From: a virus
Length of the DNA: 45,680 nt
IMG/VR virus record: IMGVR_UViG_3300034947_000011
Location: 1-45,680 of that record
Strand: one strand, 5' to 3'
Shown: piece by piece, positions 20,730 to 29,261 of the stretch
How the letters are laid out: every line of letters starts with the position of its first letter
Position numbering within the stretch: the first letter of the stretch is position 1
Translations under genes and position numbers: made by a program
Notes under the pieces: generated by a model
The model's input: the letters and a program-made list of their open reading frames with translations, nothing else
The model's database searches: none
What the model was told of the DNA's origin: nothing

Positions 20730-23291
20730 ATGCCAGCATTAGCAAGTATATTTAACAGCCACCAGCAATCAGTGAGCAACAAGATTGCAACATGGGCAGA
20801 TATAAAATCCATGTGCTCAACTCCAATTCTCTTTGATAGCGAGATATCAGAGCAGAAAGACAGCGATGGGGAGCTAATAAGCAACAAATACATGTTGTCA
20901 TGCATTGCTGCTCACGATTGCAAACTAAAAACAAAACAGGCGATCACGCAGCACAATTCTATGTCGTGGCTACGCGTTGATTCAGACGAGAATTATTATT
21001 CAATTAATGAGTTAGCAAAAGCTTTGGCAAGCATAGGCATTAACACATTTGTTATTCACACATCCTGGAGCAGCAAAAAAGATTTCAATAAATTAAAATG
21101 TCTAATACCATTGGCAACACCTATTGATTTGGCTACATGGCAAAACTTGCAGGAAAGAGTCACGGAAGCATTGCACACTGACCCATGCATGAACAATATG
21201 ACGCAAATCAGCTATGCGCCAGCAACATATCCCGGGCATTGTTATGAGCATTACATTCACGAAGCCGGGCATCATAACTTTGATTTGTTGCCACAGTTAA
21301 AACCAAAACCAGTAATTCAAAAGCGCGAGTCAATCAGCTATGAGGGCGATTCTCTTATTAAGGAATATAACAGCAGATTTGATTGGGATTTTGAGTTAAC
21401 TGCTCACGGATATAAGAAAAAAGGGAAGCGATGGCTGTCGCCAACTGCAACATCAAAGATTCCTGGCGGTTCAATTTTTACTGGTGACGATGGCAAACTA
21501 TTATTTCACACACACCACACAAGCGATCCAATTCATAAATTAGGTGCTGTTGATGGGTTCGGATTTGCCTGTGTAATGGCCGGGAAAAGTGCTAGAGATA
21601 TGGTTATTGAATTAGCAAACGGAGAGTTAAAAGAATGGAACCAGAAAAAACAAAAAGCTTTTGTGGAAGGGAAGGAGCAAGAGCAAGTTTTAAATGACGA
21701 TGACTTTGCTAAATTTAGCGCTATTTTTGCAAAAAAAACAGATGCAGAAAGCAATATCCACCCATTTTTTGGCAACATAAAAGCTCCTGTTGATGGTCAT
21801 TATACGATGCCAACTGAGCTAACACCTCAGCAGCAAAGCGTTAAAAAAATAATTAGTAAGCCGCAATTTTCTGATAAAAGCCAGTTGGTAGATGTCGGCA
21901 CTCCAAGTTGGGTTTTTCCAACTCCTGTTGATGAATCAATCAACATATTTACTGCACCTGGTTTAGTTGGTGAGTGCATTAAATACATAAATAGCACTGG
22001 CAGAAGACCACGGCCGACGCTTGCAATCGGTGCGGCATTAGCTGCAATGGGAGTTGTTGGAGGAATATCGCATGAGGACGTCGATTTTGGAGCCACAAGT
22101 AATTTGTTTTGTTTTAATGTTGCCGGCTCTGGATCAGGGAAAGAGGCTGTTCTTCAAAGTATAAGTAAAATAATAAGCGAGTCAGGATTCAAGGGATGTG
22201 TTTTTGGCAAAATAAAATCAGAGCAGGAAATTTACAGAAGCCTTATACATTCCCAAGTTGCTTGCTACAACATCGACGAGATCGGGGAGGTGCTAGGGAA
22301 GATTACCGGTTCAACAGAGACATATATGACAGGGGTGATCGGAGCTCTAATGGATATTTACAGTTCTGCTAGTAGCATAATGAATCTTGGTTTTGATGAG
22401 CAGCAGGATATTAAAGAAAAAGTGACAAAAACAGTCTCTATGTTGCAAAAGAAAATTGAAGACAATGAAGACGCTGATGTTAGCCAGCAAATAATAGATT
22501 CATTGAAGCCATTTCTTGAGGACATTGAAACAGGTTTTTTGAGGGCTCCGTTTTTAACGGTTTCAGGCTGCACAACACCATTAAAGTTTACAAAATTAGC
22601 AACGCCTGATTATGTTTTAAATGGGTTCATCGGAAGGTCATTAATATTTAGGGAAAACGAGGATGCGCCAAGGAAAGATTATTATTTTAAAAAACAGCCG
22701 TTCCCGCCTAATCTTTCGCATGAATTAAAAAAGATAAAGAACTGCGGAACACAAAAAAACATAGAGTTTGGCAGAACTCAGAATTATGGTGATAAAGTTG
22801 CAGTCAAGACAACGCAGGAAGCCCAGGAATGGCTAAGAGCGCTTGATTACAATATTGACACAGAAGCAATAGAGCACGTTAGCACTACCGGTATGCAAGC
22901 TCTAATAAACAGAAAACAAGAGCTAATTTTAAAAGTTAGCTTTATATTGGCAATTGGTGATGGCAAGGTGCGCACTTTAGAGCATGTTAAATGGGCGCAA
23001 AAACTTGTTGATAGAGATATATCAACAAAAATAAACCTTGTTATTGACGGGTCTGATCCAGAAGAAGGTCAAACAGGCGTTGATCGTATTTCAGATTTAA
23101 CGCAAAAGGTTATCAAGGTCATGCGAAGAAAGGCAATTGATTTATTGCCAAGCGTCATAGCAGGAGACATTAGGGGGTATAACTCTAAAGATGTTGAAAA
23201 AGTGCTGCTTGTTCTCATCTCTCAAGGTGTTGTAAATGTTGTTGAACGGAAAGGGAAAAAGAATAGATACATTTTGTCTGATTTATCTTAA
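20730..23291 (+). CDS. Bifunctional primase/helicase-type replication protein (DUF3987-like, 853 aa)
   Basis: Residues ~60-200 look like an archaeo-eukaryotic-type primase domain: SWLRVDSDENYY with acidic metal ligands, then FVIHTSWSSKKDFNKLKCLIPLATPI. Residues ~410-720 form a DUF3987 P-loop ATPase with Walker A GSGSGKE near 466-473 and an acidic YNIDEIGE segment near 515 as Walker B. A winged-helix-like C-terminus follows. It would prime and unwind at the adjacent iteron region. The family is known from phages and plasmids; the primase reading is by motif only. Confidence 0.8.
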   Translation: MPALASIFNSHQQSVSNKIATWADIKSMCSTPILFDSEISEQKDSDGELISNKYMLSCIAAHDCKLKTKQAITQHNSMSWLRVDSDENYYSINELAKALASIGINTFVIHTSWSSKKDFNKLKCLIPLATPIDLATWQNLQERVTEALHTDPCMNNMTQISYAPATYPGHCYEHYIHEAGHHNFDLLPQLKPKPVIQKRESISYEGDSLIKEYNSRFDWDFELTAHGYKKKGKRWLSPTATSKIPGGSIFTGDDGKLLFHTHHTSDPIHKLGAVDGFGFACVMAGKSARDMVIELANGELKEWNQKKQKAFVEGKEQEQVLNDDDFAKFSAIFAKKTDAESNIHPFFGNIKAPVDGHYTMPTELTPQQQSVKKIISKPQFSDKSQLVDVGTPSWVFPTPVDESINIFTAPGLVGECIKYINSTGRRPRPTLAIGAALAAMGVVGGISHEDVDFGATSNLFCFNVAGSGSGKEAVLQSISKIISESGFKGCVFGKIKSEQEIYRSLIHSQVACYNIDEIGEVLGKITGSTETYMTGVIGALMDIYSSASSIMNLGFDEQQDIKEKVTKTVSMLQKKIEDNEDADVSQQIIDSLKPFLEDIETGFLRAPFLTVSGCTTPLKFTKLATPDYVLNGFIGRSLIFRENEDAPRKDYYFKKQPFPPNLSHELKKIKNCGTQKNIEFGRTQNYGDKVAVKTTQEAQEWLRALDYNIDTEAIEHVSTTGMQALINRKQELILKVSFILAIGDGKVRTLEHVKWAQKLVDRDISTKINLVIDGSDPEEGQTGVDRISDLTQKVIKVMRRKAIDLLPSVIAGDIRGYNSKDVEKVLLVLISQGVVNVVERKGKKNRYILSDLS

Positions 23292-23310
23292 ATTAATTTA
23301 AATTAATGTA

Positions 23311-23338
23311 TTGCTATTTTATATGCTATGTGTATACT
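23311..23338 (+). promoter_or_regulatory. Internal promoter before the recombination genes
   Basis: TTGCTA (23311-23316), a 16-base spacer and TATACT (23333-23338), followed by ATATATAC. It lies in the gap after the primase stop. Confidence 0.5.
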
Positions 23339-23366
23339 GAATATATACAAAGCAATGGAGAGGAAA

Positions 23367-23522
23367 ATGAAAAGCAAAAGACTTATAGATTTTAAAGATG
23401 CATATATCTTAGTTAAAAAATATGCAGAGGACCATTGTGAGGGAAATTTCTCAATGGCAGTTCGCAAACTTATAAAGAAAGGAGTAAAAAATGCAAAACA
23501 TGACTCCACAAAAACCAGTTAG
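23367..23522 (+). CDS. Small ribbon-helix-helix-like protein (51 aa)
   Basis: ATG at 23367 (MKSKRLIDFKDAYILVKKYA) uses GGAGAGG upstream; the frame is open further but without a better start. The basic strand followed by two helices (FSMAVRKLIKKGVK) suggests a ribbon-helix-helix protein. It overlaps the Sak4-like gene by 32 bases. Confidence 0.55.
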   Translation: MKSKRLIDFKDAYILVKKYAEDHCEGNFSMAVRKLIKKGVKNAKHDSTKTS

Positions 23523-24345
23523 CAAACCTCCGATCATTACACTGGTCGGGCTAGCTGGAACAGGTAAAACAACACTGGCGGCAATGTTTCCAAGCCCTGT
23601 GTTTATTCAGGCAGAAGAATCAGGTGCGGTGTTTGATTCATGGGATGATGGGGCAAAGCCTGATTTATTCCCATTGCTACCGGCAGCAAAGGCCAATGCA
23701 GTTAAGCGCGGCGTTCTTGATGTGTCAACACGAGAGGCATTAAAAGAGCAATTGCGTTATCTTGTAAAGCAATCGCACAACTACAAAACGCTTGTAATTG
23801 ATAGTATCACGGCGTTTCACAGAATGATTGAAAATGAATTATGTGAGCGCGACAAAGTTGATAATGTTGGCGATGCGTGCGGAGGTTTCCACAAGGGCTA
23901 TATTGCCTTGGCAGATTGGCATCTTGAAATTATGAAGATCTTCAACTTGCTGAGAAATCGCGGAATAACAATTGTAATTTTGGCGCACACCGGTATTCAG
24001 CGATTGAAGAATCGCCCGGATGAAGATGATTACACTGTTTATTCGTTAGATATGAATGAAAAAAGCGTTCCAATTTACGTTAATTATTCGGATGCAGTGT
24101 TGTACATTGCAAAGAACGAATTTGTAAAGGGGAAAGAAACAAACAAAAAAGGAGTTTTGACAAAGTGGGGTAAAATTGTTCAAACAGGTGAGCGGAAGAT
24201 AATAACAACCGGTGATGGCAAGGTTGGATTTGTTCACGCTAAAAATCGTTACAATATGCCGTCAGAAATACCATTCAACCAGGGTGAGAACCCTATATTG
24301 CAATACATTAGTTTTTTTAACCAACAATCAAACAAGAGTGAGTAA
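23491..24345 (+). CDS. Sak4-like RecA-fold ATPase (284 aa)
   Basis: Walker A GLAGTGKT at residues 20-27, Walker B-like KTLVIDSIT near 97-105 and GITIVILAHTGIQRLK near 163-178 fit the AAA_24/Sak4 phage recombination ATPases. These assist single-strand annealing recombination and often sit next to an SSB-like gene, as here. AGGAG precedes the ATG. Confidence 0.82.
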   Translation: MQNMTPQKPVSKPPIITLVGLAGTGKTTLAAMFPSPVFIQAEESGAVFDSWDDGAKPDLFPLLPAAKANAVKRGVLDVSTREALKEQLRYLVKQSHNYKTLVIDSITAFHRMIENELCERDKVDNVGDACGGFHKGYIALADWHLEIMKIFNLLRNRGITIVILAHTGIQRLKNRPDEDDYTVYSLDMNEKSVPIYVNYSDAVLYIAKNEFVKGKETNKKGVLTKWGKIVQTGERKIITTGDGKVGFVHAKNRYNMPSEIPFNQGENPILQYISFFNQQSNKSE

Positions 24346-24351
24346 AATATT

Positions 24352-24948
24352 ATGAATCCATTTTTCGGTAATATCCAAGCACCTGCAGACGGAAACTTTG
24401 ACATGTCAGTAGAAGTGATCCCGGCAAAAACAGTCTTAAAGGCTGTGATTGAGGAATCAAAGTGGGACACATACACACCAGAGCCAACAAATACTGATCC
24501 GCATCCTGCTACGCAGACATTTATAAAAAACACTTGGTCAATCATTGAGGGTGATTATCAGAACCGCAAAGTATTTCAAAAACTGCATGTCCGTGATGAA
24601 AACACCGGAAAGGCACAACGGGCGCTACAAATGCTTGCTGCTATTGATGCAAATGCTGGTGGTAAAATTATGGCGGCAGGTACGATGCCTGATGATATGA
24701 TGCTGTCGATGTCATTGAGCAACGTGCCGATGAATATCACGGTTGATGTTTGGGAGATTGGCGGCAATTCCGGGAATTATATTATTGCGGTTAGTAGAGC
24801 TCAACAACCAGTGCAAACTGTTAGCCAAAACCAATCTATTCACCAGGCAGCACAGAATGTTCAGCAACAGCCTGTGCAGCAAGTGCAATATGCGCAACCA
24901 CAGCAGCCAACTGCGCAACAACTTGAAGCTGCAGACATTGATTTTTAA
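24352..24948 (+). CDS. SSB-like protein (DUF669-like, 198 aa)
   Basis: A beta-rich core (residues ~55-145; WSIIEGDYQNRKVFQKLHVRDE, VDVWEIGGNSGNYIIAVS) is followed by a glutamine-rich linker and an acidic hydrophobic tip (AADIDF). The same three-part layout is used by single-stranded-DNA-binding proteins to recruit partners. It directly follows the Sak4-like gene, its usual partner. No Shine-Dalgarno is obvious, so it may be coupled. Confidence 0.75.
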   Translation: MNPFFGNIQAPADGNFDMSVEVIPAKTVLKAVIEESKWDTYTPEPTNTDPHPATQTFIKNTWSIIEGDYQNRKVFQKLHVRDENTGKAQRALQMLAAIDANAGGKIMAAGTMPDDMMLSMSLSNVPMNITVDVWEIGGNSGNYIIAVSRAQQPVQTVSQNQSIHQAAQNVQQQPVQQVQYAQPQQPTAQQLEAADIDF

Positions 24949-24966
24949 TATTTAGCAATAATAAAC

Positions 24967-24989
24967 AAAGGCGTGTAATGCGCCTTTTT
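24967..24989 (+). terminator. Hairpin terminator inside the replication operon
   Basis: AAAGGCG (24967-24973) pairs with CGCCTTT (24981-24987) across 7 bases and is followed by TT and AT-rich sequence. It sits between the SSB-like and DUF1351 genes and should reduce downstream expression. Confidence 0.7.
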
Positions 24990-25003
24990 ATTAAGGAGTA
25001 ATT

Positions 25004-25846
25004 ATGCAAATCACTATATTTGAGGAAGTGACAACATCGAAAGTGTTGGCTGCATTTGCAGAAAAGGCAGAAAGCTACACAGATCTGTATGTCGATATGA
25101 ATGACAAAGAGCAACGCCGATTTGTGAAAAAGCAAGCTGAAGAAATCAACTCAATATTAAAAAAACTTAATCGTGCACGTATTGATAAAACAAAAGCAGC
25201 AAAAGACAGCATTGATGATGAATTTAACGCAATTGTTGCTAGCCTGTCTAAATCAAACGAACCATTTACATTGCTAATTGATGAGTATAAGGCCGAGCGA
25301 AAGCGCATTTTAGACGCAGAAAAAGCAGAAAAAGCTCGCATTGAGGCATATTATCAAATGGGGATGGATCACGAAGATGCAATCAAAGAAAATGAACTGT
25401 TTGATTTGCGCAAAGAAAAAGAAAAGCGTGAGCGCGCCACGCTATATTGGTATCACGCAGAGAGCGATGCGTGCGGTATAGCTACGGATGAAGACGATCT
25501 AATGCATATATGCAATACTGATGGTCTTGCCGAACCGTGCTCTGAAGAAGTTTACATATCATGTCTAAATAGAAATAAAGAGGCAGATTTAGCAGCAGCA
25601 GAAGCTAGACGCCTGCGTGATATAGAACAAGCTAAGATTGACGAGCAAAACCGTATTAAAGCCGAGCAACAGCGTGCCATTGATGAGCAAAAGAAGCGTG
25701 AAGCGAATCGTGCGCATGTTATAGCGATCTGTAAGGATGCGAAAGAAAGCTTAATGCAACAGGCAGGTTTATCAGAAGCTGATGCCGTGAGTGCTGTAAA
25801 GGCCATTCGTGCAGGATTGATTTCTCATTGTTATATTAAGTTTTAA
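25004..25846 (+). CDS. DUF1351-like recombination-associated protein (280 aa)
   Basis: A long, charged, largely helical protein (MQITIFEEVTTSKVLAAFAE...) matching DUF1351 proteins that occur beside phage recombination genes. Residues ~95-145 and 195-240 are coiled-coil-like with K/E/R/A repeats. AAGGAG precedes the ATG. The biochemical role of the family is not established. Confidence 0.7.
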   Translation: MQITIFEEVTTSKVLAAFAEKAESYTDLYVDMNDKEQRRFVKKQAEEINSILKKLNRARIDKTKAAKDSIDDEFNAIVASLSKSNEPFTLLIDEYKAERKRILDAEKAEKARIEAYYQMGMDHEDAIKENELFDLRKEKEKRERATLYWYHAESDACGIATDEDDLMHICNTDGLAEPCSEEVYISCLNRNKEADLAAAEARRLRDIEQAKIDEQNRIKAEQQRAIDEQKKREANRAHVIAICKDAKESLMQQAGLSEADAVSAVKAIRAGLISHCYIKF

Positions 25847-25853
25847 ATCAACC

Positions 25854-25875
25854 AGCGCCAGAAATGGCGCTTTCT
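25854..25875 (+). terminator. Weak hairpin terminator after DUF1351
   Basis: AGCGCC (25854-25859) pairs with GGCGCT (25866-25871) across AGAAAT, followed by TTCT. It is a second attenuating hairpin in the operon. Confidence 0.5.
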
Positions 25876-25887
25876 AGGTAAATTCAC

Positions 25888-27711
25888 ATGTTTAAACTAA
25901 GAGATTATCAGCAACAGGCTGTAAATTTGTCTGTTGAACACATGAAAAAATGCAGAGATTCAGCGCTATTGAATCTTGCAACAGGCGCAGGGAAGAGCAT
26001 TATAATAGCTGAGATAGCAAAACAGATTAACAAGCTATCTAATAAAAAAGTGCTTTGTGTAGCCCCCACGAAGGAGCTAGTACTTCAAAACAGAGAGAAA
26101 TATCTAGCAACTGGTGAACCGGCATCTATATTTTCAGCTAGCGCAGGGGCGAAGTGTTTAAAGCATGATGTTGTATTTGGATCTCCTTTAACGATCATTA
26201 ACAACATCGAAAAGTTTGGAAACAGATTTGCACTTGTGATAATAGATGAGGCGCACAACTGCACTCCAACAATAAAAAAAATGGTTGAAACAATGCGTTG
26301 TGCAAATAAAAACTTGCGCGTGCTAGGGCTTACTGCGACACCTTACCGAATGAATAGCGGGTTTATTTATGAGCTAGACGAAAACAATAATCCAGTTGGC
26401 GATGATAAAACTCACAATCCATTTTATAAAAAGCTGCTTTACATTGTTGAGGCTGAATATTTAATAGAGCGAGGATATTTAACGCCACCGACTACAAAAG
26501 TGACAGCTAGCAGTTACGATACATCTGAGCTTGAAATTAAAGCTGGCAAATTCACCTCAGACAGTGTTGACCGCGTATTTACAGCAGACCAAAGACTTAC
26601 ACATGACATAGTTCAGCAAGTTATAGTTGCCGCTAGTGATAGAATGGGTGTTATGTTTTTTGCATCAACAATTCAACACGCAGAAGAAATAATGAGATCT
26701 TTGCCGGTTGGGAATAGTGAACTTATCACTGGCAAAACAAAAGCAAAGGATCGTGAGTTAATAATAAATAAATTCAAGAAAATGCAATTCAAATATCTTG
26801 TTAATGTGTCAGTTTTGACAACTGGCTTTGACGCGCCGCATGTTGATGTGATCGCAATATTGAGAGCAACAGAGTCAGCAAGCCTTCTTCAGCAGATTAT
26901 AGGTCGTGGATTAAGGCTGCATGAAAGAAAGGCAGATTGTCTGGTTATGGATTTTGCCGAGAACATAGAGCGACACGGACTAGAAGATAATTTATTCAAG
27001 CCGGAAATAAAAGTTAATGTTTCAACCGGTGAAAAATTTAGAGTCCAGGCGGAGTGCGAATACTGCGGATTTGTTAATGATTTTGGTGGTAGGCCAAACA
27101 AAGATAATTTACAAATTGATGCGCAAGGTTATTTTCTTGATCTTATGGGCCAACGCATTCTAGATGAAGAAACAAAAAAACCATACCCGGCACATTTTGG
27201 CAGGAGGTGCGAGGCGCAAGAACTTGTTAACGGTAATTTTGTCAGATGTGAAGGGCGGTGGTCATTTAAACCATGCCCACATTGCGATGCTGAGAATGAT
27301 ATTGCTGCAAAGTATTGCAGTTCGTGCAAGGGAGAGCTTATTGATCCGAATTCCAAGCTAAAACTGGAATTTAAGAAAATTAAGCGTTCACCTTACGAGC
27401 CAACAAGCGATAAAGTTTTATACTGGTTCTGCCAGCATCATAAAACTAAAACAGGCAAAATAAAGCTAAAAATTGATTGGCAAACAGAATACAGAAAATT
27501 CGATGCTTATTATGATCCGCTGCAGCAATGGTCATGGGTCCCATTGTGTCAAGCCGTGTTTGGCCGTGTTGTAAATAACATTGATGAATTTATAGAATTT
27601 ATGCGTCGTGGTATGGGGACAATGCCAACAACTATAACAAGTTCTAAAACTAAAAACGCAAGGTTTGTAACCATTAAAGCGTATAACCAGCCGGAAGATT
27701 TGGAGGCCTGA
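25888..27711 (+). CDS. DEAD/DEAH-box helicase with zinc fingers (607 aa)
   Basis: Superfamily-2 motifs: ATGAGKS (31-37), IIDEAHN (118-124), GLTATPYR (147-154) and, in the second RecA domain, TTGFDAPHVDVI and QIIGRGLRLH. The C-terminal part has three cysteine pairs (CEYCGF; CEG...CPHCDAEN; YCSSCKGE), probably zinc ribbons for DNA binding. Phage helicases of this type act in replication or transcription-coupled repair. It is followed by a VRR nuclease, a frequent partner. Confidence 0.85.
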   Translation: MFKLRDYQQQAVNLSVEHMKKCRDSALLNLATGAGKSIIIAEIAKQINKLSNKKVLCVAPTKELVLQNREKYLATGEPASIFSASAGAKCLKHDVVFGSPLTIINNIEKFGNRFALVIIDEAHNCTPTIKKMVETMRCANKNLRVLGLTATPYRMNSGFIYELDENNNPVGDDKTHNPFYKKLLYIVEAEYLIERGYLTPPTTKVTASSYDTSELEIKAGKFTSDSVDRVFTADQRLTHDIVQQVIVAASDRMGVMFFASTIQHAEEIMRSLPVGNSELITGKTKAKDRELIINKFKKMQFKYLVNVSVLTTGFDAPHVDVIAILRATESASLLQQIIGRGLRLHERKADCLVMDFAENIERHGLEDNLFKPEIKVNVSTGEKFRVQAECEYCGFVNDFGGRPNKDNLQIDAQGYFLDLMGQRILDEETKKPYPAHFGRRCEAQELVNGNFVRCEGRWSFKPCPHCDAENDIAAKYCSSCKGELIDPNSKLKLEFKKIKRSPYEPTSDKVLYWFCQHHKTKTGKIKLKIDWQTEYRKFDAYYDPLQQWSWVPLCQAVFGRVVNNIDEFIEFMRRGMGTMPTTITSSKTKNARFVTIKAYNQPEDLEA

Positions 27712-27714
27712 GCA

Positions 27715-28122
27715 ATGAAAATAGATCCAAGAATAAAAGTGTTTGGCGATAAAAAATTACGCATGAAAAAACCACCATCTGAGAATGCTGAGCAGATCAC
27801 TATCTTTAATCATTTGCGGCTGCATTATCCGGAAATTGCAGCACTAGCAGCGCATGTTAAGAATGAAGGAAAGAAGTCACAAGGTGAGGCTCAGAAAGAC
27901 GCGCAAATGGGCTTAAATCCAGGATTTAGCGACATTATTATAATCGGTAATCCTGTCTTTGTCTGTGAGTTGAAAAAGCGTGATTTCACAAAGTCACGGA
28001 TAAGTGATGATCAACAAGAGTTTTTATTAGCATCTCAAGATGCTGGTGCTTTTGCTTGTGTTGCATTGGGTGCGCTTGGTTTTTTTGATGCTTTAGAGGA
28101 ATGGAAGAATGCACAAAGATGA
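27715..28122 (+). CDS. VRR-NUC nuclease (135 aa)
   Basis: PD-(D/E)XK-type residues: E27 in SENAEQITIF, D73 in NPGFSDIIII, and E85-x-K87 in VCELKKRD, with the GLNPGFSDI loop typical of VRR-NUC. Small phage VRR nucleases often resolve branched DNA. It begins three bases after the helicase stop. Confidence 0.82.
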   Translation: MKIDPRIKVFGDKKLRMKKPPSENAEQITIFNHLRLHYPEIAALAAHVKNEGKKSQGEAQKDAQMGLNPGFSDIIIIGNPVFVCELKKRDFTKSRISDDQQEFLLASQDAGAFACVALGALGFFDALEEWKNAQR

Positions 28123-28318
28123 TAAGCAGTGGATAACTTCGCAACTAAAAAAATTACCAACGCCATTGCTAAGGCAGCAAACATTGCAGAAATATCGCGA
28201 TGCATTTAAGCAAGCTTATGACGCAGAGCCTATGCCGCACAGGAAAGAAGGAAAAGCCAGGTATCATGCAAACAATAGATTGAGGAGATATGTTGAGAAA
28301 GTGATTAATTTAAAATAA
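28109..28318 (+). CDS. Small basic protein after the VRR nuclease (69 aa)
   Basis: It overlaps the nuclease stop by 14 bases. It is rich in K, R and Q, helical, and ends RYHANNRLRRYVEKV. Many VRR phage neighbourhoods carry such a protein, but function is unknown. Confidence 0.6.
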   Translation: MHKDDKQWITSQLKKLPTPLLRQQTLQKYRDAFKQAYDAEPMPHRKEGKARYHANNRLRRYVEKVINLK

Positions 28319-28332
28319 TTTGTGAAATATCA

Positions 28333-28360
28333 TTTACTTTTAAGTTAACTATGCTATATT
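28333..28360 (+). promoter_or_regulatory. Promoter of the second early unit
   Basis: TTTACT (28333-28338), a 16-base spacer and TATATT (28355-28360), in the gap before the 50-aa gene at 28412. Confidence 0.5.
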
Positions 28361-28380
28361 TACATTATCGAAGGCAAAAA

Positions 28381-28412
28381 CAGAAAGGAAATATCACAGA
28401 AAGGAAATATTA
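28381..28412 (+). repeat. Tandem duplicated ribosome-binding segment
   Basis: CAGAAAGGAAATATCA (28381-28396) is followed at once by CAGAAAGGAAATATTA (28397-28412). The start codon of the 50-aa gene begins in the last base, so two identical Shine-Dalgarno sites stand in a row. Confidence 0.8.
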
Positions 28413-28564
28413 TGAACACTGAAATGATTAAAGCGCAAAAAGAAATGAGTGCAGCACTTACAGAAATGGCACGCACAGAGCCTTATCCTGAATTATATGC
28501 AGCAGCAAAAGCACGCCACATTGAAGCAAAACGAAAAATGATTGAGCTATACAATGCAAAATAA
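28412..28564 (+). CDS. 50-aa helical protein
   Basis: MNTEMIKAQKEMSAALTEMA continues as one amphipathic helix pair. The AAGGAA site is duplicated upstream. It overlaps the next gene by 11 bases. No family recognised. Confidence 0.55.
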   Translation: MNTEMIKAQKEMSAALTEMARTEPYPELYAAAKARHIEAKRKMIELYNAK

Positions 28565-28715
28565 TCCATTTAACGGCTACCCATTGAATGGTAGCCGCAA
28601 AGATAGACTTGATTTTATCAAGTCTGAGAAATCAAAAGGTAACTATCAATCAGCATGGCGGTTTTATCTTTTAAATCCGAAAGGCATAAGCAGAAGGACA
28701 TTTGATAATTTATGA
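28554..28715 (+). CDS. 53-aa hypothetical protein
   Basis: The frame starts inside the previous gene and ends in an ATGA overlap with the next, which supports translation by coupling. An 8-bp hairpin (28574-28581/28590-28597) lies in its first third and could slow or stop transcription. The C-terminal half (SAWRFYLLNPKGISRRTFDN) looks helical and basic. Unknown function. Confidence 0.5.
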   Translation: MQNNPFNGYPLNGSRKDRLDFIKSEKSKGNYQSAWRFYLLNPKGISRRTFDNL

Positions 28716-28945
28716 TTGGCCCAGCAATCAAATGGCATCTTGAAGTTAACGGGTGCTCAAATTACAAACTAGCCGCTGCGTGGGGTGTCACTCCACCAGC
28801 AATCACAAAGTTAGTTAAAAAAGATTCAAACCCAACATGGTCAACAATTGAAAGAGTTGCTAAAACGTTAAATATTAGTGTTGCTGATATTGTTGATCGC
28901 GCAATCAAGATAAGGAATGAAGAAAATGAAGCTAGTAATTCTTGA
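28712..28945 (+). CDS. Small helix-turn-helix (XRE/Cro-type) protein (77 aa)
   Basis: Residues ~15-62 fit the XRE helix-turn-helix: NYKLAAAWGVTPPAITKLVK as the HTH, then TIERVAKTLNISVADIVDRA. It may control the surrounding early genes. The ATG overlaps the preceding stop. Confidence 0.72.
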   Translation: MIGPAIKWHLEVNGCSNYKLAAAWGVTPPAITKLVKKDSNPTWSTIERVAKTLNISVADIVDRAIKIRNEENEASNS

Positions 28946-29261
28946 AAGCCCGTTTGCCGGTGATGTTGAAAGCAACATTGAATACGCAAGAAGGTGCGTC
29001 AGAGATAGCCTTATGCGCGGAGAATCGCCTATTGCGTCACACCTTCTTTACACACAAGAAGGTGTATTAGACGATAACATCCCATCTGAGCGAGTGCGCG
29101 GTATTAATGCCGGGCTTGCATGGCGCAAAGTTGCTGATGCATCTGTTGTTTATATAGATCGCGGAATTAGCAATGGGATGCAGTATGGAATAGATGCAGC
29201 TATTGAGAGTGGATTGCGTGTTGTATATAGACAGATAGAGGTTGATAACAATGCTAAATGA
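28926..29261 (+). CDS. DUF4406/nucleoside deoxyribosyltransferase-like protein (111 aa)
   Basis: It begins MKLVILESPFAGDVESNIEY, with E/SP.AGD...N and later VVYIDRGISNGMQYGIDAA, the fold signature of DUF4406/DUF7768 proteins related to nucleoside 2-deoxyribosyltransferases. ATG 28926 has AGGA nine bases upstream; 28917 is an alternative start three codons earlier. These proteins may act on nucleotides or modified bases; the substrate is unknown. Confidence 0.68.
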   Translation: MKLVILESPFAGDVESNIEYARRCVRDSLMRGESPIASHLLYTQEGVLDDNIPSERVRGINAGLAWRKVADASVVYIDRGISNGMQYGIDAAIESGLRVVYRQIEVDNNAK

